A stretch of DNA of 64,000 bases, taken from positions 1 through 64,000 of the forward strand of contig NZHD01000022.1 in NCBI GenBank assembly GCA_002691205.1, given 5' to 3'. This document shows, one piece after another, positions 37,186-45,202 of the stretch. The position numbers and the translations under genes are program-made. This stretch comes from Deltaproteobacteria bacterium (GTDB taxonomy: Bacteria > Myxococcota_A > UBA9160 > UBA4427). Under the pieces are notes generated by a model, which worked only from the letters and a program-made list of their open reading frames with translations, made no database searches and was not told where the DNA came from. Each line of letters begins with the position of its first letter. The first letter of the stretch is position 1.

Positions 37186-37911
37186 TCATTTGACGGCTAG
37201 AAAAGTTTCAAAACACAACCATTTAAAGATCGTGGTGACGTCCTCGAAGCCGGCGCGTTTGAGCATGTCTCGGTTGGCCTGATCAGAGAATGGCTCCATG
37301 ACTCCCTTAAGTGAACTCTGTTTTCCAAGAACCTCATCTGCGCTGAACCCGGCCTTGAGTTTGTATTCATTGTATACGGTGGTTTGATAGTCCTGAAACC
37401 GAGCATCGGCGCTTCGGACTTTTTCAGTCAGGAAGAAGGCCCCGCCCCAATTCAGTGACTTGTAGATCTTGTCGAAGAGAGTCTGGCGGTTCTTTGGGTG
37501 AATAAACTGCATGGTGTAGAGCGAAGAGATCATCTGAAGGTCGGGCTGGAACTCTTCGCCCAGGACATCTCCATGCACGAAACGGATTCTCTCATCTTCA
37601 CGGTGCTGATCGCGAGCGTATTCGGTCATTTCGCTCACTTGATCAAAGCCCACGAAAGTCAGATCTTTCTTGTGCTTGTTTCGGGCGGCGAGTTCTCCAA
37701 GAAAGCGTCCTGTCGAAGCCCCTAGATCGTAGATGAGTCCTCCCGCACCGGTGAAGAAGTCTGAATACTCAAGGATGAGACTCAGATTTTCTTCGTAGAG
37801 AGGAATGGACTGTTGAATGTGGTCGTCGAAGTGCCCCGAGATGGACTCAAAGTCCCATGCCCCGGGACGGGCTTCAATATCGTGGCCAACATTTTTTTTG
37901 ATGTCACTCAT
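37186..37911 (-). CDS. Class I methyltransferase, CmoA-like
   Basis: A 241-residue SAM-dependent methyltransferase fold. Motif I is LIYDLGASTGRFLGELA (about 59-75), the acidic end of strand 2 is in VGFDQVSEM, and motif II is IRFVHGDVL. The N-terminal DHIQQSIPLYEENLSLI and YTMQFIHPKNRQTLFDKIYKSLNWGG resemble CmoA, which makes carboxy-SAM for tRNA wobble modification. A CmoB partner is not present in the window, so a different role, for example tailoring in the neighbouring oxygenase/RiPP region, is possible. GGAG lies seven bases before the ATG. It is the left-most gene of the accessory region that continues to the right edge. Confidence 0.8.
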   Translation of the reverse strand: MSDIKKNVGHDIEARPGAWDFESISGHFDDHIQQSIPLYEENLSLILEYSDFFTGAGGLIYDLGASTGRFLGELAARNKHKKDLTFVGFDQVSEMTEYARDQHREDERIRFVHGDVLGEEFQPDLQMISSLYTMQFIHPKNRQTLFDKIYKSLNWGGAFFLTEKVRSADARFQDYQTTVYNEYKLKAGFSADEVLGKQSSLKGVMEPFSDQANRDMLKRAGFEDVTTIFKWLCFETFLAVK

Positions 37912-38122
37912 CGCATGGCTCCGCTCTATGGAATGGTCGTATCATTGCAAACGTAGGAAATGACTTCAAAAGAAGGCTCAAACGCACTGTTTGAGGTTAA
38001 CAACTTGTAGGTCTCCGCGATACCGTGCCGTTTGCAGCCACGTACGGGTCCCTGTGCAGCCCCGGGGCGTTAAAGCCCTCTGCATTAGATGCTTAAGACT
38101 CGGCTTCAAGATTGCGGTCCCT

Positions 38123-39301
38123 CTACGGGCTTCGTTCTTGAACCACTTCTGTGGCTCTGATGAGGTCCTCGGCTACTTCTCGACTGCATGTGACGAGACC
38201 GCTCGTGAGTGCCTCTTTGTCTTGGATCACTGCTGTTCGCAAAGTGTCTTGCAGCCACGGCCGCAGCATGTGTTTTTTAATTTCGGTTTCGATTTGCCGG
38301 CTCAGGAAAGGATCTTCTTCGTCGGTGGCGCCTTGAGCGGGCGCTGATGGCTCGAGAATTTGTCGCAAGGCACTGAGCGTAAGCAAAACCGCATTCTCGT
38401 AGTCAGAGAGACGAATAAATTCACGGGCTAACTCGAGGTACGCGGTGGCGCGATGGATTTTGCCCGTAGCGAGTCGTTGATCAAGGCCTCGATCGGCATA
38501 CCAAGACGGGATCAAGTTCGCAGCATTAGGGGGGAGTTGGGTGATGAAGTGAGTCCGGAGCCAGCTGAAGTGCACTGAAGTGGACGTCGTGATATTGCGA
38601 ATGGCGTGGAACCAGAAGGCGGGGATGTAAAGAGCGTCTCCCGTTTCCAGCTTAAAATCGTAACGGAGGGGCTGCCCACTTGGATTAGGGGGAAGAGGTG
38701 TAGCGAGGTTGGATTCACTTAAGACAAGATGAGGGTGAGTTGAGTGCCTCGGGAACATCTCGAAGTTTGAGACTGATTCAGGGGGCGAAAGTTGAAATAT
38801 TTTCTGACCTGAGCACTGGCAGATGATCACGGAGGTGGCATCGAAGTGAAGGGGCGTCACCGAATTGGTCTGGCCGATCCAGAGGTTGGACGTGGTTTGA
38901 ATTTTGCCTAGGAATGGAGGGGAAGAAAACTCTTGAGAGAGTTCGGGATATCGTTGTTCGAGTCTCTGCATCATAAGGTAAGAGGCCTCGGGCCCTTTTG
39001 CGTTGTCGCATTCGTCTAGGAAGGTGTGGAGCCGCCCCGGGTGAACTTCGAAAGTCCGCGAGGGTCTTCGTTTTTGCCATGTGGCGGTAGGTAGGTATCC
39101 AAATCGGCCATCCTTCGAAGAGCCCACCGGGATGTCACGGTCTGAAAGCGCTTGCCGAAGGCCCTTGGTGGACCAGTCGGCTTGTGACCCCCAATTTCGT
39201 ACCGCCCCACGTACGATGAATGGAAAACGACGTTGGTTATTTACAAAGTCGAGGTGCCCTGTAGATTGGGCCGAGATGATTTCAAGAGGGGGCAATGTCA
39301 T
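38123..39301 (-). CDS. JmjC/cupin-8 Fe(II)/2-oxoglutarate hydroxylase
   Basis: A 392-residue protein with a JmjC-type cupin-8 domain, related to FIH/JMJD5-like hydroxylases that act on side chains of proteins or peptides. The iron ligands are H152-x-D154 (TPLHFDA) and H232 (IPAFWFHAI); TNLWIGQTNSVTP and GDALYIPAFW are the usual flanking strands. The first 130 residues include VRGAVRNW, the family's domain entry segment. The C-terminal 130 residues are helical and could form a dimerisation or substrate region, as in FIH. Start ATG at 39301, without a clear ribosome binding site. It is the first of three intact JmjC-type enzymes near the RiPP operon. Confidence 0.88.
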   Translation of the reverse strand: MTLPPLEIISAQSTGHLDFVNNQRRFPFIVRGAVRNWGSQADWSTKGLRQALSDRDIPVGSSKDGRFGYLPTATWQKRRPSRTFEVHPGRLHTFLDECDNAKGPEASYLMMQRLEQRYPELSQEFSSPPFLGKIQTTSNLWIGQTNSVTPLHFDATSVIICQCSGQKIFQLSPPESVSNFEMFPRHSTHPHLVLSESNLATPLPPNPSGQPLRYDFKLETGDALYIPAFWFHAIRNITTSTSVHFSWLRTHFITQLPPNAANLIPSWYADRGLDQRLATGKIHRATAYLELAREFIRLSDYENAVLLTLSALRQILEPSAPAQGATDEEDPFLSRQIETEIKKHMLRPWLQDTLRTAVIQDKEALTSGLVTCSREVAEDLIRATEVVQERSP

Positions 39302-39519
39302 TGTGGGTTGGCTCGTGGCGACGGGGCCAGAATGTGTTTGGAAGCGCTCCGGAATATACTGTCGTTGCCTATGACAGGCTAGCCTCCTCGGGGCTTCGGG
39401 ACTCTTGAGTCGTACCGCAACGACTTTTGGAAAGAGGCCGTCTCGACATTCGAAGTGTTTTTTTAATGTGCATAAGCTCGCGAGATACGTATCCGCCGTT
39501 ACGATGGGTGCCGCTCCCT

Positions 39520-40503
39520 TTAGGGGGCTGACCGGGCATTATACCGGGCTCGAAAGGTCTCTATTCGACGACCAATGTAGTCTTCCTTTCCGAGAACAAG
39601 GGCATCCCAGTCCGGCTTCTCAAACTGACTTCCCAGCGGAAGGCCTATGGCGTTCTGCATACAAATGGACAGGGAGCCAGAGACTGAGGCCCCCCCTCGA
39701 CTGAGAAGCAGAGACTGGAAAGACCACCACTCATATTCGGCCAAAGAGGTCACTTGGGTGAGTCGCTTCTCGTGAGTGAGTACTTTGTCATAAAGATGAT
39801 CAAGGTGACTGAGAATTTTAGAAATCTCGGTGTGGGGAGCGTGTAGATGGGCCACCATGGGTGGGCGTGTGAACGGCGGACGGACAGCTGCATGGGTGGA
39901 CCAAAACCTCTTCATCACGGTGTGGGTGGAGCCTGTGCTGCCGATGGCATAGCGCTTTTCGTAGACCTGTTCCGCGCCGTCGGGAAAGGGTCCCGTACTG
40001 ATGTTTTGCTGATTCTCTTGAATTTCGAATAGAAAATTCAAGCTTCGTTTAAACAGCTCTTCATAGCGTTGGTCCCACGCAAGGGCGCTCTCTGCTCCAG
40101 AGATAAACGTGATGGGTTGCTCCACGCGATCGCACGTTATACGAGAGATGACCGCATACCGAGGGTCGGGCGGAAGCCCGTGTAGACGATATTTAAGTCC
40201 GTCTGTGATGCAGCCATGAACACGGCGCTCGTCGAGCCCCCCGATTTTTCGTGCTATGACCCTACGGGCTTCTGCCAAGCGAATGAGCTCGTCTCTATGC
40301 CCGTCCGGATGGGGATGGGAGGGGTAGGCCAAGATGGCGTCTCTCATTACGGAGCGATAGACCTCATCTTTGTGAAAGCCCGAGGCAGGAGGGGCTGCAA
40401 CAACTTTGTCCAGGGTAGCTCTAAGTTGATGGAGAGAACTCGGGCGGACAGGAGGCCAAGACTCGTCATAGGCACGCTTTTTAGTGGATTGTTTTTTTTT
40501 CAA
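39520..40503 (-). CDS. Unrecognised 327-residue protein
   Basis: I cannot place this protein. It starts MKKKQSTKKRAYDESWPP, is soluble, has no signal peptide and has many His and Arg residues. Segment residues about 200-215 read RFWSTHAAVRPPFTRPPM. The most structured-looking block is near residues 250-290: VTSLAEYEWWSFQSLLLSRGG followed by SLSICMQNAIG, with predicted helices and an E-x-x-W-W pattern. This resembles the last helix block of some Fic-like or effector proteins only faintly. It lies between a JmjC hydroxylase gene and a TPR gene, on the same strand as the former. It could be a substrate, adaptor or new modifying enzyme for the neighbouring oxygenases. Confidence 0.6.
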   Translation of the reverse strand: MKKKQSTKKRAYDESWPPVRPSSLHQLRATLDKVVAAPPASGFHKDEVYRSVMRDAILAYPSHPHPDGHRDELIRLAEARRVIARKIGGLDERRVHGCITDGLKYRLHGLPPDPRYAVISRITCDRVEQPITFISGAESALAWDQRYEELFKRSLNFLFEIQENQQNISTGPFPDGAEQVYEKRYAIGSTGSTHTVMKRFWSTHAAVRPPFTRPPMVAHLHAPHTEISKILSHLDHLYDKVLTHEKRLTQVTSLAEYEWWSFQSLLLSRGGASVSGSLSICMQNAIGLPLGSQFEKPDWDALVLGKEDYIGRRIETFRARYNARSAP

Positions 40504-40693
40504 GCTGTTCTTCTAGGGAGTGGGCGTGGGGCGGGGCCCCTTCGCGCCGCGGAGGGGATTGGGGCCATGTGAAACGAACAGAGACTATAGATTTTTTCTA
40601 GAGATCTGCCGGTCCCTTGACGGACGTTTGATTAGCTTTCAGGCCATGGGCCTTAGATCTAGTTTTTTATACTCTTGAACCTCTCGAGGAATC

Positions 40694-41692
40694 TTGTGTT
40701 GGTCGACCCGTCTAAACCCTCTATTCTTTCGAGCACCACGGGTTTTTGGCGAAATGGGGCTGCATGAAAAAGCGGCACTTTTTGCTCGGGTCGCCGTGCA
40801 GGAGTACTCGAGGTTGGAAAACAGTGAGCGAAAAGAACCCGAGGACCTAAGCCGGTTAGAGACCTTATACCGGTGTGGAAAACACACTGAAGTGCTCGCG
40901 CTTTGCGATCCGCTTCTGGAAGAGAATCCCAGCTCAGCGGGTCTCCTGAACTACCGAGGGTTGAGCTTGCTCAGGCTAAAGCGCCTAGAGGAGAGCCGCG
41001 CTTGCTTCTTGCTGCTGATCAAGCAGAGTCCGAACCAAGTCGTGGCGTACAACAATTTAGGCCTCGTTTACCGAGAACTCGATGAGAACGTGAAGGCCAA
41101 AACCTGCTTTGAAACGGCTCTTCGACTGAGCCCTGGCTACGTGGACGCTCTAGTGAATCTCGGGGGTAATTTAGCGGACAGTGCTGAGCCCACTGCGGCC
41201 CGGGAAATTTTAATGAAGGCCGTTGGCTTGGATCCATCCAATCTAACAGGTTGGACGAACCTCGGGTGCACCGCTTGCGATTTAGGTCTTTACACTCAAG
41301 CGCTTCTTGAATTCGGTGAAGCTCTAAGTATTGACGAAAATTTTACTCCTGCACTTCGAAACAAAGCTTCTGCTCTGAAGCAGTTAGGTCGGGGACGGGA
41401 AGCGAACTTGGTCTATGAGCAGCTTCTGGAAGCCGATCCAAAGAGTAAGACGGACCATTATGGCTACGGGCTGAGCTTGCTGGGGCAAGGTCGCTATCGG
41501 GAGGCTTCAGAATCTTTTTCGATTTGCCGTAGCCTCGGCCCCTTAGACTTTGATGCCAGAGGGATGCAAGGAAGGTGCTTTGTCCAGATGGGCCGAATAG
41601 GAGAAGGTTTGGAGCTTCAGGCCGAAGGGTTTGGTCTGGCTCGTTTCTCGATCGTCCGTGGTTTCTCGGTTCGAAGGAAAGGCACTTCGTGA
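40694..41692 (+). CDS. TPR-repeat protein coupled to a hydroxylase
   Basis: A 332-residue protein consisting mainly of tetratricopeptide repeats from about residue 50 to 310. Typical repeat strings are AYNNLGLVYRELDENVKAKTCFETAL, written here in part as NNLGLVYRELDENVKA, followed by GWTNLGCTACDLG and ALRNKASALKQLGRG. TPR arrays bind partner proteins or peptides. The last codons overlap the next gene by four bases (GTGA), so the two proteins are made together and may bind each other; in other bacteria TPR and prolyl-hydroxylase domains occur fused. The start is uncertain: TTG at 40694 or ATG at 40754, both with weak ribosome binding sites. Confidence 0.85.
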   Translation: MCWSTRLNPLFFRAPRVFGEMGLHEKAALFARVAVQEYSRLENSERKEPEDLSRLETLYRCGKHTEVLALCDPLLEENPSSAGLLNYRGLSLLRLKRLEESRACFLLLIKQSPNQVVAYNNLGLVYRELDENVKAKTCFETALRLSPGYVDALVNLGGNLADSAEPTAAREILMKAVGLDPSNLTGWTNLGCTACDLGLYTQALLEFGEALSIDENFTPALRNKASALKQLGRGREANLVYEQLLEADPKSKTDHYGYGLSLLGQGRYREASESFSICRSLGPLDFDARGMQGRCFVQMGRIGEGLELQAEGFGLARFSIVRGFSVRRKGTS

Positions 41693-42294
41693 AGCGGCTG
41701 CTTCTAACAGGGTCTCAGGCGGTCCCCCATTTTATTGGGTCGTGGGAGTCTCATGACCACTCACTCTGCGACGCAGTGGTTGATTTTTTTGAAGCAAATA
41801 AAAGGAGGCAGTCGCCGGGGACGATGACCAGTGGCACGAATTTTGAGGGCAAAAGGAGTACCGACCTTACGGTGAATCCCGGCGATCTTGAAATGGCTGG
41901 CTTTGAGCCGCTAATGAAGTATGTCTTAGGACTCTTTGAGTGCTTCCAAGATTACGGGGCTCAGTGGCCTTTTCTAAAAAGCGAGATGGGCGATCTGGAT
42001 GTGGGGCCTTTCAACATCCAGAAGTATTCGGTGGGAGACCACTTTAGTCGGGTGCATGCTGAGCGTACAAATCTCAGTACCGCACACAGAGCTTTGGCGT
42101 GGATGACCTACCTCTCTGACGTTGAAGAGGGAGGCGTTACATCGTTTCCTCATTTCGATATTGAGGTGCCTCCTGAAAAAGGAAAGACGATGATTTGGCC
42201 CTCTGACTGGACGCATGCGCATCAAGGTAGGCCTGTGAAGGCCGGCGTGAAGTACATTGTCACAGGTTGGCTCCATTATCCCCATGATGAATAA
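41689..42294 (+). CDS. Prolyl-4-hydroxylase-like 2OG-Fe(II) oxygenase, HxE type
   Basis: A 201-residue oxygenase beginning at GTG 41689, which overlaps the TPR stop by four bases. A longer in-frame reading starts at 41575 but would run through the TPR gene. The double-stranded beta-helix is clear: YSVGDHFSRVHAE, then MTYLSDVEEGGVTSFP, MIWPSDWTHAHQG and KYIVTGW. The metal-binding pair reads H123-x-E125 in place of H-x-D, the distal His is H176 or H178, and K188 is placed to bind 2-oxoglutarate. From memory, some members with the WPSDWTH-type motif keep H-x-E. It probably hydroxylates a protein or peptide side chain, with the TPR protein as a possible recruiter. Confidence 0.85.
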   Translation: MKRLLLTGSQAVPHFIGSWESHDHSLCDAVVDFFEANKRRQSPGTMTSGTNFEGKRSTDLTVNPGDLEMAGFEPLMKYVLGLFECFQDYGAQWPFLKSEMGDLDVGPFNIQKYSVGDHFSRVHAERTNLSTAHRALAWMTYLSDVEEGGVTSFPHFDIEVPPEKGKTMIWPSDWTHAHQGRPVKAGVKYIVTGWLHYPHDE

Positions 42295-42320
42295 GGGACA
42301 GTCGCCCAGTTTCTTCGTTA

Positions 42321-43166
42321 TTAATCTGAGTGGGGAAGACCGGCTAACCCGTAACGAAGGATCTCCTTCATCTCATCCCAGTTGATGTCGTTCGCGGGCG
42401 AAGCGATCATCCGTGCCGACGCCTCTTCCCGTAGGACAGGATAGAGCTGCTCAAGGAGTTGTTCGGCTTTGTTCATGCACCACAGAGTCCAGGTGAGTGA
42501 ATAGGAATCGCTGAGAGCCAGGGACTGATGCCACCAGCCCCTCGGTAGGAAAAGAATATCTCCCGGGAGGAGTGTCACCGTCTCAAAATCGCTGAGGTCG
42601 GTGGGAAGGGTGATCCCTCCATCTCGGGAAGCCGATGAAGGTCCGAAGTTCGGCCGGTCTGGGAAGACAGCCTCCTCGCATTTTGAATAGTGCCAAGTTT
42701 TTTCGCCCTCGACTTGATGAAGGAAGACCTCTTGCTGATCATAATGAACACGGGTGCTTTGGTTCTTGTTAGAAACATAGAAGGAGGCCGTGGCGGCCTT
42801 AAGGGGGATGGCGAGTTCGGATCCTAGGGACCGAAGGAATCGTCCAACATGGGGAAAGGCTTCTTCTAGACGGTCGACGACCACGGTGGCTTCGGGGCGG
42901 CGATGCTGAAGGTTCTCTTGAGTGAGCTGGGTCTGCTGGAAATCCCCATTCTGATTGATCCACCAGGCCCTGAGGCGTAGGCGGGTGTACCGACTGAGTT
43001 GGCTTAGGTCACGGGGGATGGCATCCAGAAGCCAGTCCATGCGCTTCGGCTCAGCCTTGAAGAGCCTAGGTTCATTGGGCCAATTCTGAGAGGAGAAATC
43101 TCGTGCGTCCGGACCGAGGAGGGTCTCCAAGTGTGGTAGGGGACGTGGGAGAGGTGCTTTTTCCAT
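42321..43166 (-). CDS. JmjC/ROX-like hydroxylase (YcfD type)
   Basis: A 281-residue cupin-8/JmjC protein of the ribosomal-oxygenase-like type, which hydroxylates Arg or His in protein substrates in known cases (YcfD, MINA53). Iron ligands: H141-x-D143 (RVHYDQQ) and H213 (PRGWWHQ). Other markers are FLHQVEGEKTW and GDILFLPRGWWHQS. The ATG at 43166 is chosen because AAGGA precedes it by about eight bases; an in-frame ATG at 43217 would add 17 residues. The C-terminal helical tail (residues about 235-281) is of usual length. It faces another JmjC gene divergently, across 235 bases. Confidence 0.88.
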   Translation of the reverse strand: MEKAPLPRPLPHLETLLGPDARDFSSQNWPNEPRLFKAEPKRMDWLLDAIPRDLSQLSRYTRLRLRAWWINQNGDFQQTQLTQENLQHRRPEATVVVDRLEEAFPHVGRFLRSLGSELAIPLKAATASFYVSNKNQSTRVHYDQQEVFLHQVEGEKTWHYSKCEEAVFPDRPNFGPSSASRDGGITLPTDLSDFETVTLLPGDILFLPRGWWHQSLALSDSYSLTWTLWCMNKAEQLLEQLYPVLREEASARMIASPANDINWDEMKEILRYGLAGLPHSD

Positions 43167-43401
43167 CCGGTTGTTCCTTAAATCTCTTTTGAAGTGGCCG
43201 TCATTATATGTTGGCATTAATCCACCCGCGAATCCGCTGATTTTGTCCGAGGATGAAGGGCGCTAACTCAGCGTGGGTCAACTATACTTGTGCTCTTCAG
43301 GATTAATTGGAGAAGGCAAGTAGGAAACGTTTGAGTAGCCCAATAGAGGCCGTTTCGTAGAGGTTCCAAAACTGAGTATTCTTGAGGAAATTCTATGGCC
43401 C

Positions 43402-44217
43402 ATGACGTTGGGAGACTTCTGGGATGAGCACTGGCCTCATCGTCTGATGATCCGGCACGGGACGAGCCCAGAGGTCGATTGGGATCGGAATTTAGAAGGT
43501 CTCCTGGATCTCGAAAAAGTGTTGAGGCTTCCTAACGCCTCATTTGGAGTGCACAGCGGGAGTCGAGGGTCGGATTATGGGTTCGCCCGTAACTTGGATG
43601 CGACGGATGTGAGGCGGGCTTGGGAGGCGGGCGCAGGAATTCGCTTGACTCCATTTGACGCGTATTCAAAGTGGACTCGAAAGCTATGCGTAGAAATCGC
43701 AGAGCATCTGGGCTTGAGTCTTTCGTCGGTGCGATCGAGCGCTTTTTACTCCGGTCCAGGAGTGGGTCAACCGAGGCATTTTGATGGACGAGAAGTCTTT
43801 AATATTCAGCTTGCCGGCCACCGTACATGGACGATTGAGCCTAATGTCGACGTAGTCCACCCGGACCTGTCGCTGATGCAAGGGACGGCGCCGGCGAACG
43901 AAGCGGTCGTCCGTCAAATTGCCCGAAACGGCTTTTCCGAAAATTTTACGGATCAAGCGCGCTCTGTAGAGATGCGGCCCGGGTCTGTGATCTTTCTGCC
44001 GAGAGGATACTGGCACGAGACGCGTTCAAATGGATATTCCGTCTCACTGAGTTTAGGAATCTCGGGTCGACGGGAAATGGATCTTCTTTTGGAGCGGCTC
44101 ACAGCGGGTGCGAGGCTCAGCGAGAGGCTTCGTGCGCCCGTTGGGCATAATGGGAACGTTTCCGTCAGGGACCTTAAGGCTGAGTTGATGCAGATTCTAG
44201 GTGATCTGGATGAATGA
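43402..44217 (+). CDS. JmjC/ROX-like hydroxylase
   Basis: A 271-residue JmjC protein. Its fold begins with TLGDFWDEHWPHRLM, typical of YcfD/MINA-like oxygenases. Iron ligands are H126-x-D128 (PRHFDGR) and H205 (RGYWHET), and GSVIFLPRGYWH and NIQLAGHRTW are the usual strands. The frame is open 21 codons upstream to a TAG at 43336, and residues such as LSILEEILWP there continue the family's N-terminus, so a CTG at 43372 may be the true start; otherwise the ATG at 43402 is used with GAGGAA twelve bases before it. It is followed by the tandem GNAT gene, 94 bases later, in the same direction; the two may be co-transcribed. Confidence 0.87.
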   Translation: MTLGDFWDEHWPHRLMIRHGTSPEVDWDRNLEGLLDLEKVLRLPNASFGVHSGSRGSDYGFARNLDATDVRRAWEAGAGIRLTPFDAYSKWTRKLCVEIAEHLGLSLSSVRSSAFYSGPGVGQPRHFDGREVFNIQLAGHRTWTIEPNVDVVHPDLSLMQGTAPANEAVVRQIARNGFSENFTDQARSVEMRPGSVIFLPRGYWHETRSNGYSVSLSLGISGRREMDLLLERLTAGARLSERLRAPVGHNGNVSVRDLKAELMQILGDLDE

Positions 44218-44311
44218 TCTCGAAGAGTTCTTTCGGCCGAACGGCGCGGTGCATGAACTGATTGACCTCATCGGTTTGATGTGGCCAGTGTCAGTTGGAA
44301 GTAGATAAGGG

Positions 44312-45202
44312 ATGGGCGAACTTGATGTACGTCGCGTGCGCCCGCTTACGGTAAGTCGGTATCTTGGCTTGACCTTTCCGGCTTATCGAGAGTTTCTTCG
44401 GACTCATATGCTGAGCCCACATGTCTTCGCTTTCGCCGCTCATGTGGCTGATGTGCCCGTTGCGCTGGTCTTGGTCGGGGATCTGAATGGGTTCGGCCCC
44501 GCGGTTCGTTCAATTTATGTTTCTGAAGGGCATCGGAATGAGGGCATCGCCAGCGAGCTGCTCAGGCAAGCTGAAGCCGAGTCGCGGTCACGGGGGTGGA
44601 AACAGCTTCGAGCGGTTTTTATGGGAGGCAACTCCTCCGAGCCGTTTTTACGGGCTCTGCTGAGTCGCCATGGTTGGGAGGAACCTCAGACTCGCACGCA
44701 TCTGCTTAAGCTGTCGCGGGAAAAAATCGTAAAGGCCCCTTGGCTGAAGCGTCGGCGTCCGCTTCCGGACGCATTTGAATATTTCAGGTGGGTCGACTTG
44801 GGAGAACGGGAAAAGGAGAAGCTCATTCAAGTCCAACGTGAAACGGGTTGGCCCGATCGGGAAGTCTTCCCGTTTCACTATAGCGACGACTTTGAACCTG
44901 AGAGTAGCTTCGGGCTACGCTTTGAAGGGGAAGTGGTGGGATGGGCGGTGAATCATGTCTTCGATGAGAAGACGATTCGTTTTACATGCAGCTATCTAAA
45001 AGAAGAACTGCAATCTCTGGGAAGGCTGGTTGAGTTATACGCGCAGTCTGTGGATCGAATCCTTAAGTTTACAGACTATGATTTTGCATTGTTTACGGTC
45101 CCAGTCGAGTACCCATCGATGGTCAGGTTTGCAGAGCGACACCTTCGCCCGTATTCGGTGGAGAGCAAGCGTAGCTTTATTACTCAGGCTAATTTGTCTT
45201 AA
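44312..45202 (+). CDS. Tandem GNAT acyltransferase, RiPP-associated type
   Basis: A 296-residue protein with two GNAT-like halves. The N-terminal half (about 1-140) has IYVSEGHRNEGIASELL, with the R-N-E-G-I-A pyrophosphate loop that binds acyl-CoA or a related thioester. A KAPWLKRRRPLPDAFEYF linker leads to a second half (about 155-296) with FGLRFEGEVVGWAVNH and RFTCSYLKEELQSLGR. From memory, this architecture matches GNATs encoded in cyanobacterial and proteobacterial NHLP/Nif11 RiPP clusters, some of which were reported to put fatty acyl groups on Lys or Orn of the precursor (selidamides). Its 3' end overlaps the convergent methyltransferase gene by 14 bases. Lipidation of the neighbouring RiPP is inference. 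Confidence 0.75.
   Translation: MGELDVRRVRPLTVSRYLGLTFPAYREFLRTHMLSPHVFAFAAHVADVPVALVLVGDLNGFGPAVRSIYVSEGHRNEGIASELLRQAEAESRSRGWKQLRAVFMGGNSSEPFLRALLSRHGWEEPQTRTHLLKLSREKIVKAPWLKRRRPLPDAFEYFRWVDLGEREKEKLIQVQRETGWPDREVFPFHYSDDFEPESSFGLRFEGEVVGWAVNHVFDEKTIRFTCSYLKEELQSLGRLVELYAQSVDRILKFTDYDFALFTVPVEYPSMVRFAERHLRPYSVESKRSFITQANLS

Noticed and set aside
41575-41688. Upstream extension of the HxE oxygenase
   Set aside because: It would be an out-of-frame reading of the TPR gene; the GTG at 41689 overlapping the TPR stop explains the start.
3613-45202. Idea that the left-arm PKS makes the acyl group used by the GNAT on the RiPP
   Set aside because: About 34 kb and many metabolic genes separate them, and no shared regulator or carrier is visible. 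It remains speculation.
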